A stretch of 64,000 bases of DNA, taken from NCBI GenBank assembly GCA_949318235.1, contig OX439131.1, forward strand, positions 34,537,930 through 34,601,929, written 5' to 3'. The DNA comes from Ecdyonurus torrentis. Lineage: Eukaryota; Arthropoda; Insecta; Ephemeroptera; Heptageniidae. The notes below the pieces were generated by a model. It searched no databases, was not told where the DNA came from, and saw only the letters and a list, made by a program, of their open reading frames with translations. The translations under genes and the position numbers were made by a program. Shown piece after piece: positions 52,601 to 63,687 of this stretch (position 1 is its first letter; the number at the start of each line of letters is the position of its first letter).

Positions 52601-55600
52601 TGACATTATTAATACCTATATAATTATTTGTTTTTGCAGTACAATACAGCTGTTTAGTGCATCACATTTAAAGTGCCTAGGAGAACTGCAGCTTAGTGAG
52701 GAATATGCTGATAAAATAGCTTGGCATCCAAGTACTCAAGCCACTTCTGAACAAGGTCCTTGTGACTCATGGCTTGCTGTAGTGGTGCACTCAAAGGTTT
52801 TTGTCTATAATATCTGCATCCAAGAAAACAACAAAGGTAAAATATTACATACATACATACATACATATCATGACGCTATAAATCCCTTTCGGGGTAAGCC
52901 AACAACACAGATGTTTTATCCTTACCCAGTGATAGACCTCCACAACTTCCTATCCTGACATACTTCACTTGCTTCCGCCAGTCTCATACCTTGTTTCATA
53001 CATTTCCTTTTGCATTTCATACTGCGTACATTCTTATTTTTCAAACATCTTCCAACCACCTCAGACCATGATGTTTTAGGCCTGCCTCTATCTCTCCTTC
53101 CACCCACTCTACTATGAAATACCTGCTTTGCTATTCTTTCATCACCCATTCTCTCAACATGACCAAACCACCGTAATACACTGTTCTCATACTTCTCAGT
53201 CACAGTTTCTTTTACTCCACATTTCTCCAACACCCAAGTATTCCTTACCCTATCTAATCTTGTTTTACCACACATACTTCTAAGAAAACTCATACCAACA
53301 GCATTCACCCTACTCATATGCCTACTCTGACATACCCATGATTCAGAACCATATAAGATAGTTGGGAGTAAGACAGAATTGTACACTGTAAGTTTTGCTT
53401 TGTTTGATAAAGCATCACTCTTGGCCAATCCTGCCATGCTGCCAACTACTTTCCTACCTGCCGCCACTCTCCTCTCAATCTCCCCATCTATACTTCCATT
53501 CTCTTGATATAATCTTCCCAAATATACAAACTCTTTCACTCTTTCCAGCTTTTCTCCATTCAGTGTGAATTCATTTCCATCATCATTTTCTCCACCAAAT
53601 ACCATTACTTTAGTTTTCCCAACATTTATTCTCAGATCCATTTGTTCTGTGCTTTCTTCCAACCTATCAATCATCTCTTGCAATTCTTCCTCACTCTCAG
53701 CCACCATCAACGCATCATCAGCGTACAACAACATCCACACCATTAACAAACCTACGTTTACTCCACTTCCATACTTTTCAGCCAACTTTATACATTTATC
53801 CATGAAAATATTGAATAACCACGGCGACATCACACATCCTTGCCTAACGCCTCTACCCACTTTAAACCACTCACTCAACTTTCCGTTTACTCTCACACAT
53901 GCCTTACTACCTGCATACATGGCTTTCACACCCTCAAGTAACTTCCCTCTCACCCCATATTCATCTAATACACTCCACATCATACTTCTGTTCACTCGAT
54001 CATATGCTTTCTCTAGATCTACAAACACAGCAAATACTTTCTTTCTTGCGTCCATACATTTCTCAATCAACTGCTGCACAGTGAAAATCTGATCAGTGCA
54101 GCCCCTGCCGGGCATAAAACCACATTGCACTTCTGAGATATGACCCTGTGTAACCTTTTGCACCTTATCAATCACCATCCCTCCGTACATTTTACCAGGT
54201 ATACTTAACAAACTAATTCCACGATGATTTTTACAGTCATACTTATCCCCTTTCCCCTTATATAACGGAACAATCACAGCACATACCCAGTCTTCAGGTA
54301 CTCTACCACATTTGTAACACATATTAAATAACTGTAACATTTTTACTTCCAGAGACGCTCCTCCATACTTTACCATTTCACTTGTTACTCCATCTACTCC
54401 AGCTGCCTTGCCATTTTTTAACTTTTTTACAGTATTCTTTAAATCATTCAATCGAAACTCAATCATCTCCTCATTTACTCCGTTTGATTCATTCTCCTTT
54501 TCCTCCTCCATTCTTTCTTCCCTTTCCCCTCCATCCAAAAACAGATTCATAAAATACTTTCGCCAACATTCTCTCCCCTTCTCTTCATCCCACACAATTT
54601 CTCCTCTTTCATTCTTTACTCCGCCTGCACTTTTACTATTACTTCCTTTTCTCACTTGATTCACCATCTTCCAGTACATTTTTCTATTACCCATAAATTC
54701 ACTTTGCATTTTCTCTTCAAATTCTCTCCTTGCATTCAACTTACTCTCTAGCACACTCTTTTTTGCATTCATTCTTTTCTTTTTATACACTATAAATAAC
54801 TCCTTTTTTTCTAATTCATTTTTTGCATCAATCATCTTCAAATATGCTCTCTTTTTCTCCTCAATAGCCTCTCGTACCTCATCATTCCACCATGCATCCC
54901 CAGCTATACGACCAACCACAGCCTCACCACATACTTTCCTTGCAGTCTCCACACAATAGCTATATTTTTATCATTATAAAGATGCAGCTTCAAAAGAAAA
55001 AACAACAACTGAGAAGTATATGTTCAGCATGTTATTAACATCTGATAAGGATTCATATTGCAGGTGTTACATAAGTTTAAAGAGTTAACAACATAAGAAT
55101 AAGAATATTTATTGACCCAGGCAGTTCATAGTAACAATCAAAGTTACAACAAGCATTGGTCTTGTCAAATATAACATAATAAATTATACAAATAACAACA
55201 AGAATACAAACAATACAATGAATTACACAACTATTACTAGATTATTAATTTATAATGAAATTATAATTAAGTTTGTGAAACTGTATCATCAGTATAATAT
55301 TCCAATGTTGTATGGGTGGTGAACATTAAAACATCAATGTTATCTACCTTTGAGTTTTTATCAAAAAAGGATCCTAAAGTATAAAATTCTTTATAAAGCA
55401 AAATTTTTTTAAGCAAATTGTTAAAAAAATTATCATTATTTACATTTCTTAAAATAGATGGCAAATTGTCATAAATTTTCGCTGTTAAATAAAAGCACTC
55501 ATCTTAACATACTTTTTTTAGTCTTTCTCATATACACCCCTTAATTATCACTCAATTTTCTTTTTATTATTTATTTTATAATTATTATTTTAAGCTACCA

Positions 55601-58600
55601 GTTTCCTTTGTTATTAATCAGTTATGGTATTTTTTGTTATTAATTGATTTTTTATTTTTCCCTAATAGGTCTTGATACACAGAGTGTAACCCATTGCAGT
55701 AGTACAATTGCGGCTATTCTATGCAATCACACAAAAAATGTGGAAGATATGTCATGGAACCCAGAAGTAGCAGGCTGGCTTGCTACTTGTTCAGATTCTA
55801 CAATTAAGGTATGGTTAATTGCCATTGCAATATTCATCTAAAGATAGAGGAAACTAGCAAGAGTCATACTGCCATTGTGAAAATATGTAATATAAATAAA
55901 AAATTTATGTTTCAGCTATGGGATGTTGCTAGAGGATCATTGCTGATGACATTTGAAGGCCATTGTAATTCTGTGAAAAGTATTGCATGGAGTTGTGCCA
56001 ATAAAGGTCTGCTCTTGTCAGGATCATTGGACTGCACAGTACGGAGTTGGCAATTGCCTGAGCACCTTAGAAATGCAATGAATCTACAGTTGCAAAAAGA
56101 GAAAATGCCACAAAATAATCAGAACAGTAATGCATTACTAACAAGTCAGCGCAGCATGAAAGAAAATTGCTGTAATAAAACAGTAATGGAAATTGTACCT
56201 GAAAAACATCTCAATCTAAATGTAAAACCAGAGAATCAAGAAACTGATGAGATGAAAATGGATGTTGCTTCAACAGTTCATTTAGAGTCTGATAAAGCTG
56301 AAATCAAGCAAGGATCACAAAGAGCCTCAATCAATCAAACACAATCTGAAGTAGAGGAAAAAGACGAAGACTTTAAGCAACAAGTTAGAGATAAGTATGA
56401 TTCAGATGAAGCAGCAGGCAAACGTAAGAAGAGGAAAGGAGGTGGCAAGGCACCAAATGAAAAACCAATTTCTACTAATATAAAAAGTTCAAGTAATACA
56501 GCAATAATGGTGAATTCGTATGGTATGTAAATAAAGTTACATAATCATAATATATATAGGCCTGTATATTAATTTAGGACTATAGATTTGATAATAGTGT
56601 TAAAAACAGTTTTTAGTAGTATAGCAGTTCCTAGCATAAAAATATGTCCCCATATTTTGAAAGAAGATATGTCAGGGAAAGTAAACAATTATTGTAGTTG
56701 TAATAAAGGTTAAAAAAATATATAGAAAATAGTTGGTAGAGATTAGAGCACGTTGAATTGAAAATTAATAAAACGCGAAAATTCTCTAATTTAAATAGTA
56801 AATTGGGACTAGGGATCAAATATTCTAGCTTGAGCTAGTTAAAAAGTAGACGTTAAAGGGATGGAGGTATAGTGTCAAAATAAAATACTTATTAATACTA
56901 ACCGCGATGTTTTTTTCCTAATATACGCAATTATTGTAGTTGGATATATTTATGCAAAAATTCAAAGGAAAAAGAGGAAGCAAGCAAAGGTCTTTTCCAT
57001 TGTGAAGAGATGCTTTGGTTCAGTGAAATGAGTTTAATGTGCTTGTGCTGATAAAAATCGCCTGCTAATAGTTGTATTAAAAAATAATAGCGTATACATA
57101 TAGCATTAAGTAATTAAGCAAATGTATGAGCCACTCATATTGCTCCTCTGTAGAAAGCAGGCTGGCCTAGGTTAGATATTTTTTTCTCTACTACAGTGTC
57201 CCAGTCAGTCCAAGCTCATTACTGTCTCCCATTCCACAATTTGTAATCCATTAATCAAATCTTTTAATTACGTAACATTGTAATTGTTTGATTAAAGGTA
57301 CTCCCAACAGCACCTCTGTTTATAATCTTCCCTGCACTCTTGTGTATGAGCTTGATGGAAACCCAGCTTTCTCAGTAGCTGGTGCAATGTACAAAACTTG
57401 GATAGCAGCTGTTGCAGTAGCAGGAAAACCTCTCCACTGGTGGACTACTAAAAAAGAAACATGTCTGAAAAATACCCAATCACTCATAGTTAATGGAAAT
57501 GTTAGAACAGTAAGTTAATTTGTAGCTGAAATTGTTAAAAAGTTTAATTCTCTCACTCCCTCTCTCCAGATGCTTTGGAATCCACTGCAAACAAATGAGT
57601 TGGCATTTGGTACAGATGAAGGTTACATTGGATTTTATAGTGTCATTGAAATGGAACATCGAAAACATCTTACTAGCTTTCAACATTTTCCCTTGACGCC
57701 AGTACATCGAGTAGGCTGGGGTCCTTGCACCTATGCTGCTGGTATTTATTTACCTCACCTTTCTATACTTTTTCTGTGTAGCTTTGTTTTAGTACATGCA
57801 GATATCAAGGGCGGATCTAGGAATTTGGTTTGGGGGGGGGGGGGGGGAGGCGACACCAGCGAAATTTTTGCAGTGTGGGGACGGGGGAAGGGGGCAGCCC
57901 GCCGCAGGTGAAAATTTTTCAGGGACACGCCCCTTTTTGGGAAAAACGCAAAAATAGTATACTTGAGAAAATAATTTTAAAATTATTTTTAGAGTAATTT
58001 TTTTATCGCGTTTTTTTTTCCACCCTTATTTAATGACATTGGAAAATATGTGCAAATTGTTAACTGGAACCTTAAAAAAAAATAATAATAAGTAAATAAA
58101 TAAAATATGCTTTTTTTTTTTTTTTGTATTTTATATTCTTGAAATTCCAAATCTGTATGTTTTAAATTTTAACTTTTTACAGAGTAACCACAAGAATTGT
58201 ATATGCTTAATAAACAATTAGCAAGTCGTTATATTTCAAATGACAAAAATAATTCAAAATTCAGCTCATATAAGAAAAGAAAAAAAAATTATCCATAGGG
58301 TCTAATTTTTATCATGCAAATGAAATGTTCGCATAAAATTTTCAATTGAGACTGAATTTGTCACCTACAGAATTTTAAGAACCTTATAAAATAATAAGAC
58401 TTAGGAACAAAAATTGGTTCAAAACAGTACACATAAAATTATAAAAGCAAGAACATGAAACATTTGATTTAATGGAGCTCATCGCGGTTTAGCGCGTGGG
58501 AAAAGCTGAGTCCCCTAATTTAACATTACCCTGATCAGGAAAAACACGTCTATGCGATTTTTGAGAAACTACTCCACCGATTCCGGAGAAATTAGATATA

Positions 58601-58687
58601 CTTTTGCACGTGTTTTTACATATATTTAATGTCAAAGAATTTTTTAACCCAATAACCTTTAATCTGTGACCAATAAGATTAAAAAAA

Positions 58688-58728
<41 letters not shown>

Positions 58729-59913
58729 AATAAATAAAAATGCAGAACTTCTTGAAAAGTTCAAATTTATTTGAATGAGTTCGTTTCTGGCAAGTGGTCC
58801 ATTCTTGTTATTTTGCTAATTTTTCCTCACATGTGAGGTAGTTTGCAAAGTAGTTAATTAGGGAGGGGTGCAAGGGGGCGAAGAAAGTAAAATAATTATA
58901 AGGTACTACTTTGTAGTGGTGTACTAAGCTATTTTTATTGTTATCATTTTTATTAAGTTCAGGTTGCTGTACCCAAAAATGAAATTAAAAAAAATAGTAT
59001 TTCAAAAACTATCGTCACAATTGAACAGAGCAACAAAGTGTTGGAAAATCTCCTTGGCTAAAATGCGAATTTACAGTGTGGTTTAAGAAAATACTAAGGA
59101 TAACTTTTAAAGGCGTAGAACACCTTGAACAAAAAAGTTGCGTAATATCCTAACAAACCTGAAAATCAACGTTGATTTGGCCGGAGTCATTGATTTCTAA
59201 TTTATTTTCCATTCACAAAATGCCGCTGCCGGTCACTGACGTCACAGCTCTCCCGGTTTACTTGCGCGTGGACCAGGCGAGCTGTGACGTCAGTGACCGG
59301 CAGTGGCATTTTGTGAATGGAAAATAAAATAATAGAAATCAATGACTCCGGCCAAATCAACGTTGATTTTCAGGTTTGTTAGGATATTACGCAACTTTTT
59401 TGTTCAAGGTGTTCTACGCCTTTAATGAAAAATAACTTTCAGATTTTTCCAAGAACGCATTTGCCGATGAAAAAAAAATCACAAATTGACCCATTTTAAT
59501 TTTAATATATGCAATCCTCAATAATTTTTTTCTTTAAGAAAATATCGTTAAATTTTTTGTTTTAAATCTCAAATTCATTAAAAGAATATATCTGCAGATT
59601 ACGCTGGTATTTTGTTGAGAAGTTGATTAATTTAATTTTGCACACGGTGAGCTTGAAATTTCGTATTTATATACGCTAAAGGGGGCTTATTTGCGGAAGA
59701 TTTAATTAGAGCTGAAACTTAAAGTTTAGAGAGTTAATGTTCCTTCGTTCATTTAAGCTAAAAAAAAAATGGCATAATTGAGTGTTACGACAAAAATGCT
59801 ACCCTAAAAAGGCCTTAAAAAATAAAATGAATTTTGTTTTATATAGGTAAAAAAGAAATGCTCTTTAGCTGCGATTTTTATTTCATTTTTTGGAGATCGT
59901 TTTTCTTTCCTTT

Positions 59914-59945
<32 letters not shown>

Positions 59946-62900
59946 CCCTCTCTTTCTCTTTTTTCTCTTTTTCCTTTTTTTTTTCGCCCACGTGGACCAT
60001 TTGGGGGGGGGGGGCGATCGCCCCCTCGCCCCCCCTTCCCTGGATCCGCCCTTGGCAGATATTACTTGTTACAGGTACTGAACTGCCCAGAGAAAACAGA
60101 TTTTCATATGTGTATGCTACAAATGGGATTGAAGCTGGATTTGCCCACAGAATGATACTTCATAAGAGTAAGATATTGTAGCTTTATTGTTTCTACTTAT
60201 TTTAAATTTTAAATATTTTCCAATTAACTTGTATTTATTATTGTTATTTTAGAATTTCATCCTTTGAGACAAATAGTAGCAGCTAGCAACCCAAAATGGG
60301 ACATCAAGGCAAAGCATACAGATTTTTCATGGAATTCTGACTACTCATTATTAGCCCTTGGACTTGATGATGGGTAAATAATAAATAAGATATTTGGTTT
60401 TATGATCTCATAATAATAACAATAGGGTGTTCTTATATTGTTATTAAGAGATCATTTATAATCCACTTTTTTATAACAAAAAATGACATGCTTATTTGTG
60501 TAATTGATTTATAAATTATTTTTATCTTATTTTATCAATTGAAGGGAAAAAACCATCGCAATTAGGATCAATAATACAGAAAAGGATAGAATTAACAGCA
60601 AGGGCCTTACCACAGTATGTAGAAGATCTATGGAGAGGTCTCATGTGGCACACAATTATAGTTATAAAAATAAAATTGTTCTTAACTTATGAAGTTATAA
60701 CTTGTTAATACTTATGAAGTTCATAAGTTATGAACATTTTTATAACTAGAACTCTGTGGCACATGAGACCTCAACCTTCCCATAGATCTTCTACTGTCGT
60801 AAGGCCCTTGCTGGTAATTCTATCCTTTTCTTGATTATTGATCTTATTATATGGTGCTAATATTTTTGTAAATAAACAAATTTGGTAGAAGTGTGCAGAT
60901 TTATTGGAAAATTTTGATTAATGAGTCAGATGTTATATTTTTGTGCTGCAAGAAAGAAAAAGAAAAACTAAAAACTATTTCTGTGAAAAAATTATTTTGA
61001 TAGTGGTGCGTCAAATTGTTTGTAAATATAAAAATAGGCCTATGCTTGTAAACCAGTTTATTTCCAATTTTCTAACAACCAAAAGCAGCAATAAAAAATG
61101 TACAATAAAATGATTTTTAATAATTTTGTAGTAATATAGTGTTTTCATTTCGTTATTCTTTAGATGCATATTACTACTTGCTCCACCACACTTGGAACTT
61201 GTACAAATTATTAAAGTGAAAAGAAGTGATGTTCAGCTACTTAGTTGGCACCCCATTGTAGAGACACAAACGTCCAACCCAGGCCATGAGAGGAGATGGT
61301 TAGCCACTGCTGGTGATGATAATAATGTGATCATCTTTGATGTCTCACCTCTTGCATTAAAAGGTTTATTTTATACCTATATTATTTATATAAAATTGAC
61401 TGAATGAAATTAATAATTAGGCTATAATTAATTAGTTAATTTAATTATTATTTTAATTTCCAGAACGAAAGTGGAGAAGGTATGGAGATATTGGAGATGA
61501 AGCAGATATGAGAATGTCTGTTTTGACTGGTCATGCTGCTGAAGTAACTTGCTTAGAATGGAACTTGAACATTTCTGGTGTGCTTGTTACAGGATCTTTG
61601 GATTTCACAGTCAAGGTAAAATATCACAGTCTCGTTCAAATATATATTTGAAGTTGTGAAAAAATGTAACAAGTTATGCAATATATAGCTCTGATTTACT
61701 TTAATTTATTATATATTATGATACAAAATATTTTATTCATGATGACTAAATTTCATCTTTAGATTTGGTATGTACCAGAAGAGAAGCTTCTCTTTAATTT
61801 GGTGGGCCACTCTGCCCCAGTGCTTAGTGTGACTTGGTATAACATGATGACTGGATGTATTCTTGCCACCTCTCTTGACAAAACTCTCAGAGTTTGGAAT
61901 TTGCCTTTCTCTGAAAATAAACCACCCTTTGAATCACGTAAGTTAATAAATAAAAATTGTAGCTCTCTTGTATTATATACTGTGTGTGTATATACAGCTA
62001 TATATCAATCTTCTCGCGTCAAGATGAAGCTACTACACTTTACAAATTTCCAATGAATGAACAATCTACACTTTACAAATTTGCTGCTACCTGGAGCTTC
62101 TGCTATATAAAACAGGTAGGTGAAGCTCCAGGTAACTTTAAATTTGTAAAGTGTAGATCGTCCATTCTTCGGAAATTTGTAAAGTGTAGTAGCTTCATCT
62201 TGACGCGAGAAGATATATATGTATATATGTAAATTTAAGTTATATATTGTACACCATGTGTGTTTATTGAATAATATATATATTTGTATATAGACCTTTA
62301 TAAAATAAAACATAATAATATATTTACTATCTTTTCAGAAACAAAACAGAAAAAACTGGTGAACATGAGATCAGGTTAGTGCAATTTATTACCTGCACTA
62401 TTATAAACTCAAAATGGAACAATGCTTGTTACCCTTGGTAGTGTACAGTCGTGACTTAATGTGAGTAAGACCAGCAAATTTTAGGGGTGATCTTACTACT
62501 TATTCTGAATAAGGGCATTGTCCTGAATTGATTGATGTGTGTTTTCTAATTTTTTAGTGTAATAAAGTACTTTGAATTAATTTTTTACAATCATGATAAC
62601 AATGGTTGGTTACTTTTGTGGTGCAAAAGTTACCCACCATGATGTCATATTACAATTTGCAAAGCTTTAAAAAAAAAAAATAATAAATAAAAAATACACA
62701 TAATATATTTAGGGCAATTCCTTCTTTCAGAGTATGCAACAATAAAATCTTGGTCTTCTTCATCGTTGGAATGATTGTTTGATTTTATTATTATTATTTT
62801 TATTTTTTTTATATATAATTTAAATTGAAAAAAGAATTTATTCTCAACTTCTTGCACTTTGAAAACTATTTAGTTGAGAGCATTTTTAATGCTACCATTG

Positions 62901-63527
62901 TCGAGTCATATTTCACATAGGTCATATTGAATACTAGTTGCACTTTTAAAGGCATAGAACACCTTGAACAAAAAACATGTCTACTATCCTACCATACCTA
63001 AATATCAATGTTGATTTGGCCGGAGTCATTGATTTCTAATTTATTTTCTGCATTCACAAAATGGTAGATGCGGGTTTATGATGTCACAGGTCACTGGTCC
63101 ACAAGCATGGGGTGCGTACCGTATTTCAATGAGAGCGCTGTGCAGTGCTGTGGCAATATGGTACGTTTTCTGAGCAATTTGGATACTTTGCGCAAGCAAA
63201 TACGGTACGCCCGACCTCTGTGGAGCACCTCACCTATTCACCTCCAGAAGCCGGCAGAAGTTCTCAGCATCAGCTGTTGCCCATTTGGGTCTTTTCGGTA
63301 AACGCTGTGAAGCGCTGACAGAGGTGATACGGTACGTTTTGTCAGCACTCTCAGTGCTTGCAAGTGAATACGGTACGCAGTACGCACCCATGGAAACAGG
63401 CGAGCTGTGACGCCACAAACCCGCAGCTGCCATTTTGTGAATGGAAAATGGAAAATAAATTAGAAATCAATTACTCCAGCCAAATCAATGTTGAAGTTTA
63501 GGTACAGTATATTAGGATATCAGACCT

Positions 63528-63571
<44 letters not shown>

Positions 63572-63687
63572 TTCTGTTAGTAGTATTATTTAATATATTT
63601 AAAAAAATTGATATATAGGCCTATATATAGGAAATTACTTCTTGTATTGCAGAATTTATTGGACCTGATGAGTTTGGCAGTTGCTGA
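47971..63687 (+). CDS. GEMIN5-like WD40 paralogue with duplicated second propeller
   Basis: Coding exons: 47971-48261, 48355-48589, 49409-49589, 50266-50453, 50623-50906, 51507-51672, 51926-52160, 52640-52836, 55669-55808, 55916-56522, 57298-57509, 57570-57741, 60075-60167, 60253-60373, 61164-61363, 61464-61615, 61763-61937, 62339-62374, 63653-63687. All phases agree: 1239 aa, TGA at 63685. Residues 1-235 resemble the GEMIN5 start (ALLPSPN, VLDGHDDRILSMSWCP); 236-about 720 form propeller 2 (LAFGTRNGHVG, VCWGPPTYLQ, LWDVARGSLLMTFEGHCNSV). A charged Lys/Glu-rich linker follows (about 720-842). From 843 a second partial propeller 2 appears (LAFGTDEGYIGF, VGWGP, LLALGLDDG, IWYVPEEKLLFNLVGHSAPV). 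No TPR-like or C-terminal region is present, so function may differ from GEMIN5. Two adjacent genes are possible but the later exons lack a start. Confidence 0.85.
48800..49125. repeat. Decayed foldback element, possibly family B
   Basis: The left part accagcaagggcccctagccc, ttatcatagtgaagaaattc and ggtgaaaatctt is mirrored by aagattttcacctaacta and cttcattatgataaggccc. The accagcaagggcc end resembles family B at 7361-8090 and 60541-60855. It sits in intron 2 of the paralogue. Confidence 0.5.
49640..49677 (+). repeat. Poly-C tract
   Basis: A run of about 36 cytosines 50 bp after exon 3 of the GEMIN5-like gene. Confidence 0.92.
49903..50200 (+). repeat. (TGAA)n microsatellite with AAAC interruption
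   Basis: About 280 bp of tgaa tetranucleotides, broken at 49920-49950 by aaac units. It lies in intron 3 of the GEMIN5-like gene, ending 65 bp before exon 4. The open frames it creates (repeating IHSF) are artefacts. Confidence 0.95.
52305..52592. mobile_element. Foldback MITE in intron 7 of GEMIN5-like gene
   Basis: Arms ATGGTGTTGCGGCTAAACCA and TGGTTTAGCCACAACACCAT are inverted, followed inward by cttctacttttagcgtgttt and its complement and by repeated atctac..ttatcgcgata motifs. It ends about 50 bp before exon 8. The superfamily is not determined. Confidence 0.75.
52845..54955 (-). mobile_element. LINE B, long copy with intact RT frame
   Basis: One minus-strand frame of 676 codons encodes a non-LTR reverse transcriptase: KNGKAAGVDGVTSEMVK, PLYKGKGDKYDCKNHRGISL, VFAVFVDLEKAYDRVNR, GVRQGCVMSPWLFNIFMD, catalytic LLYADDALMVAES, then the thumb and the tail ILYGSESWVC and VLRWFGHVERMGDERIA. 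The apurinic endonuclease is absent, so it is 5'-truncated; the frame begins at the insertion edge (no native start). The 3' end passes into tatg repeats at 52845-52868. It lies antisense in intron 8 of the GEMIN5-like gene. The intact frame and near identity with 36445-37113 suggest recent activity. Confidence 0.92.
54960..55660. other. AT-rich part of intron 8
   Basis: Sequence between the LINE and exon 9 of the GEMIN5-like gene. A minus-strand frame at 55267-55464 is short and resembles the C-terminus of LINE proteins only weakly. I see no exon. Confidence 0.35.
56880..57285. repeat. Repeat fragments in intron 10
   Basis: At 56900-57050, accgcgatgtttttttcc and aaggtcttttccattgtgaa resemble family B foldback ends. 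At 57115-57270, agccactcatattgctcc, cagtgtcccagtcag and tctcccattccacaatttgt match the repeat near 36230-36370. Both are decayed. Confidence 0.5.
57806..60054. mobile_element. hAT-like element with GGGCGGATC ends
   Basis: Ends CAAGGGCGGATCTAGG and CCTGGATCCGCCCTTG, with GCAGATAT duplicated at 57798-57805 and 60055-60062: the 8-bp duplication of hAT. Next to each end are G-runs or C-runs and gcgatcgcc-like GC-rich sequence. It shares the module near 58470-58640 with the other hAT-like copies. No transposase frame is intact. A TTAA foldback MITE is nested at 59107-59425. The element fills almost all of intron 12 of the GEMIN5-like gene. Confidence 0.86.
59107..59425. mobile_element. TTAA foldback MITE, copy 3 (nested)
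   Basis: TTAA at 59107-59110 and 59422-59425, arms aggcgtagaacaccttgaac and gttcaaggtgttctacgcct. This is the best preserved of the four copies, with mirrored cggtcactgacgtcacagct and agctgtgacgtcagtgaccg. It is inserted in the hAT-like element at 57806-60054. Confidence 0.87.
60541..60855. mobile_element. Foldback element family B, copy 2
   Basis: Left gaaaaaaccatcgcaattag, gaaaaggatagaattaacag and caagggccttaccacagta; right taaggcccttgctggtaatt and ctatccttttcttgattatt. The centre has aacttatgaagtt mirrored. The arms match those at 7361-8090. It lies in intron 14 of the GEMIN5-like gene. Confidence 0.72.
62000..62220. mobile_element. Foldback MITE in intron 17
   Basis: Arms tcttctcgcgtcaagatgaa and ttcatcttgacgcgagaaga, then gctactacactttacaaatt mirrored by aatttgtaaagtgtagtagc, and acctggagctt/aagctccaggt around the centre. 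Within each arm the tacactttacaaattt unit occurs twice. Confidence 0.78.
62946..63570. mobile_element. TTAA foldback MITE, copy 4, interrupted
   Basis: The left TTAA is at 62946-62949, followed by aggcatagaacaccttgaac; the right arm is decayed into poly-T ending at a TTAA at 63567-63570. The central palindrome is split by a second foldback insertion (63106-63393). It lies in the last intron of the GEMIN5-like gene, ending about 80 bp before the terminal exon. Confidence 0.7.
63106..63393. mobile_element. Foldback insertion with tacggtacg repeats
   Basis: Begins catggggtgcgtaccgtatt and ends gaatacggtacg...tacgcacccatg, so the ends are inverted. The motif tacggtacg or its complement occurs about five times, with gagcgctg/cagcgct elements between. 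It interrupts the centre of the TTAA MITE; its class is unknown. Confidence 0.6.

Noticed and set aside
52922..54952. The 676-codon frame as a host gene
   Set aside because: It has LINE reverse transcriptase motifs, a truncated sister copy at 36445 and a TATG-tailed 3' end, so it is a retrotransposon.
63664..63675. CTGATGAG in the last exon of the GEMIN5-like gene
   Set aside because: It encodes PDEF in frame and has no GAAA or pairing arms nearby; coincidence.
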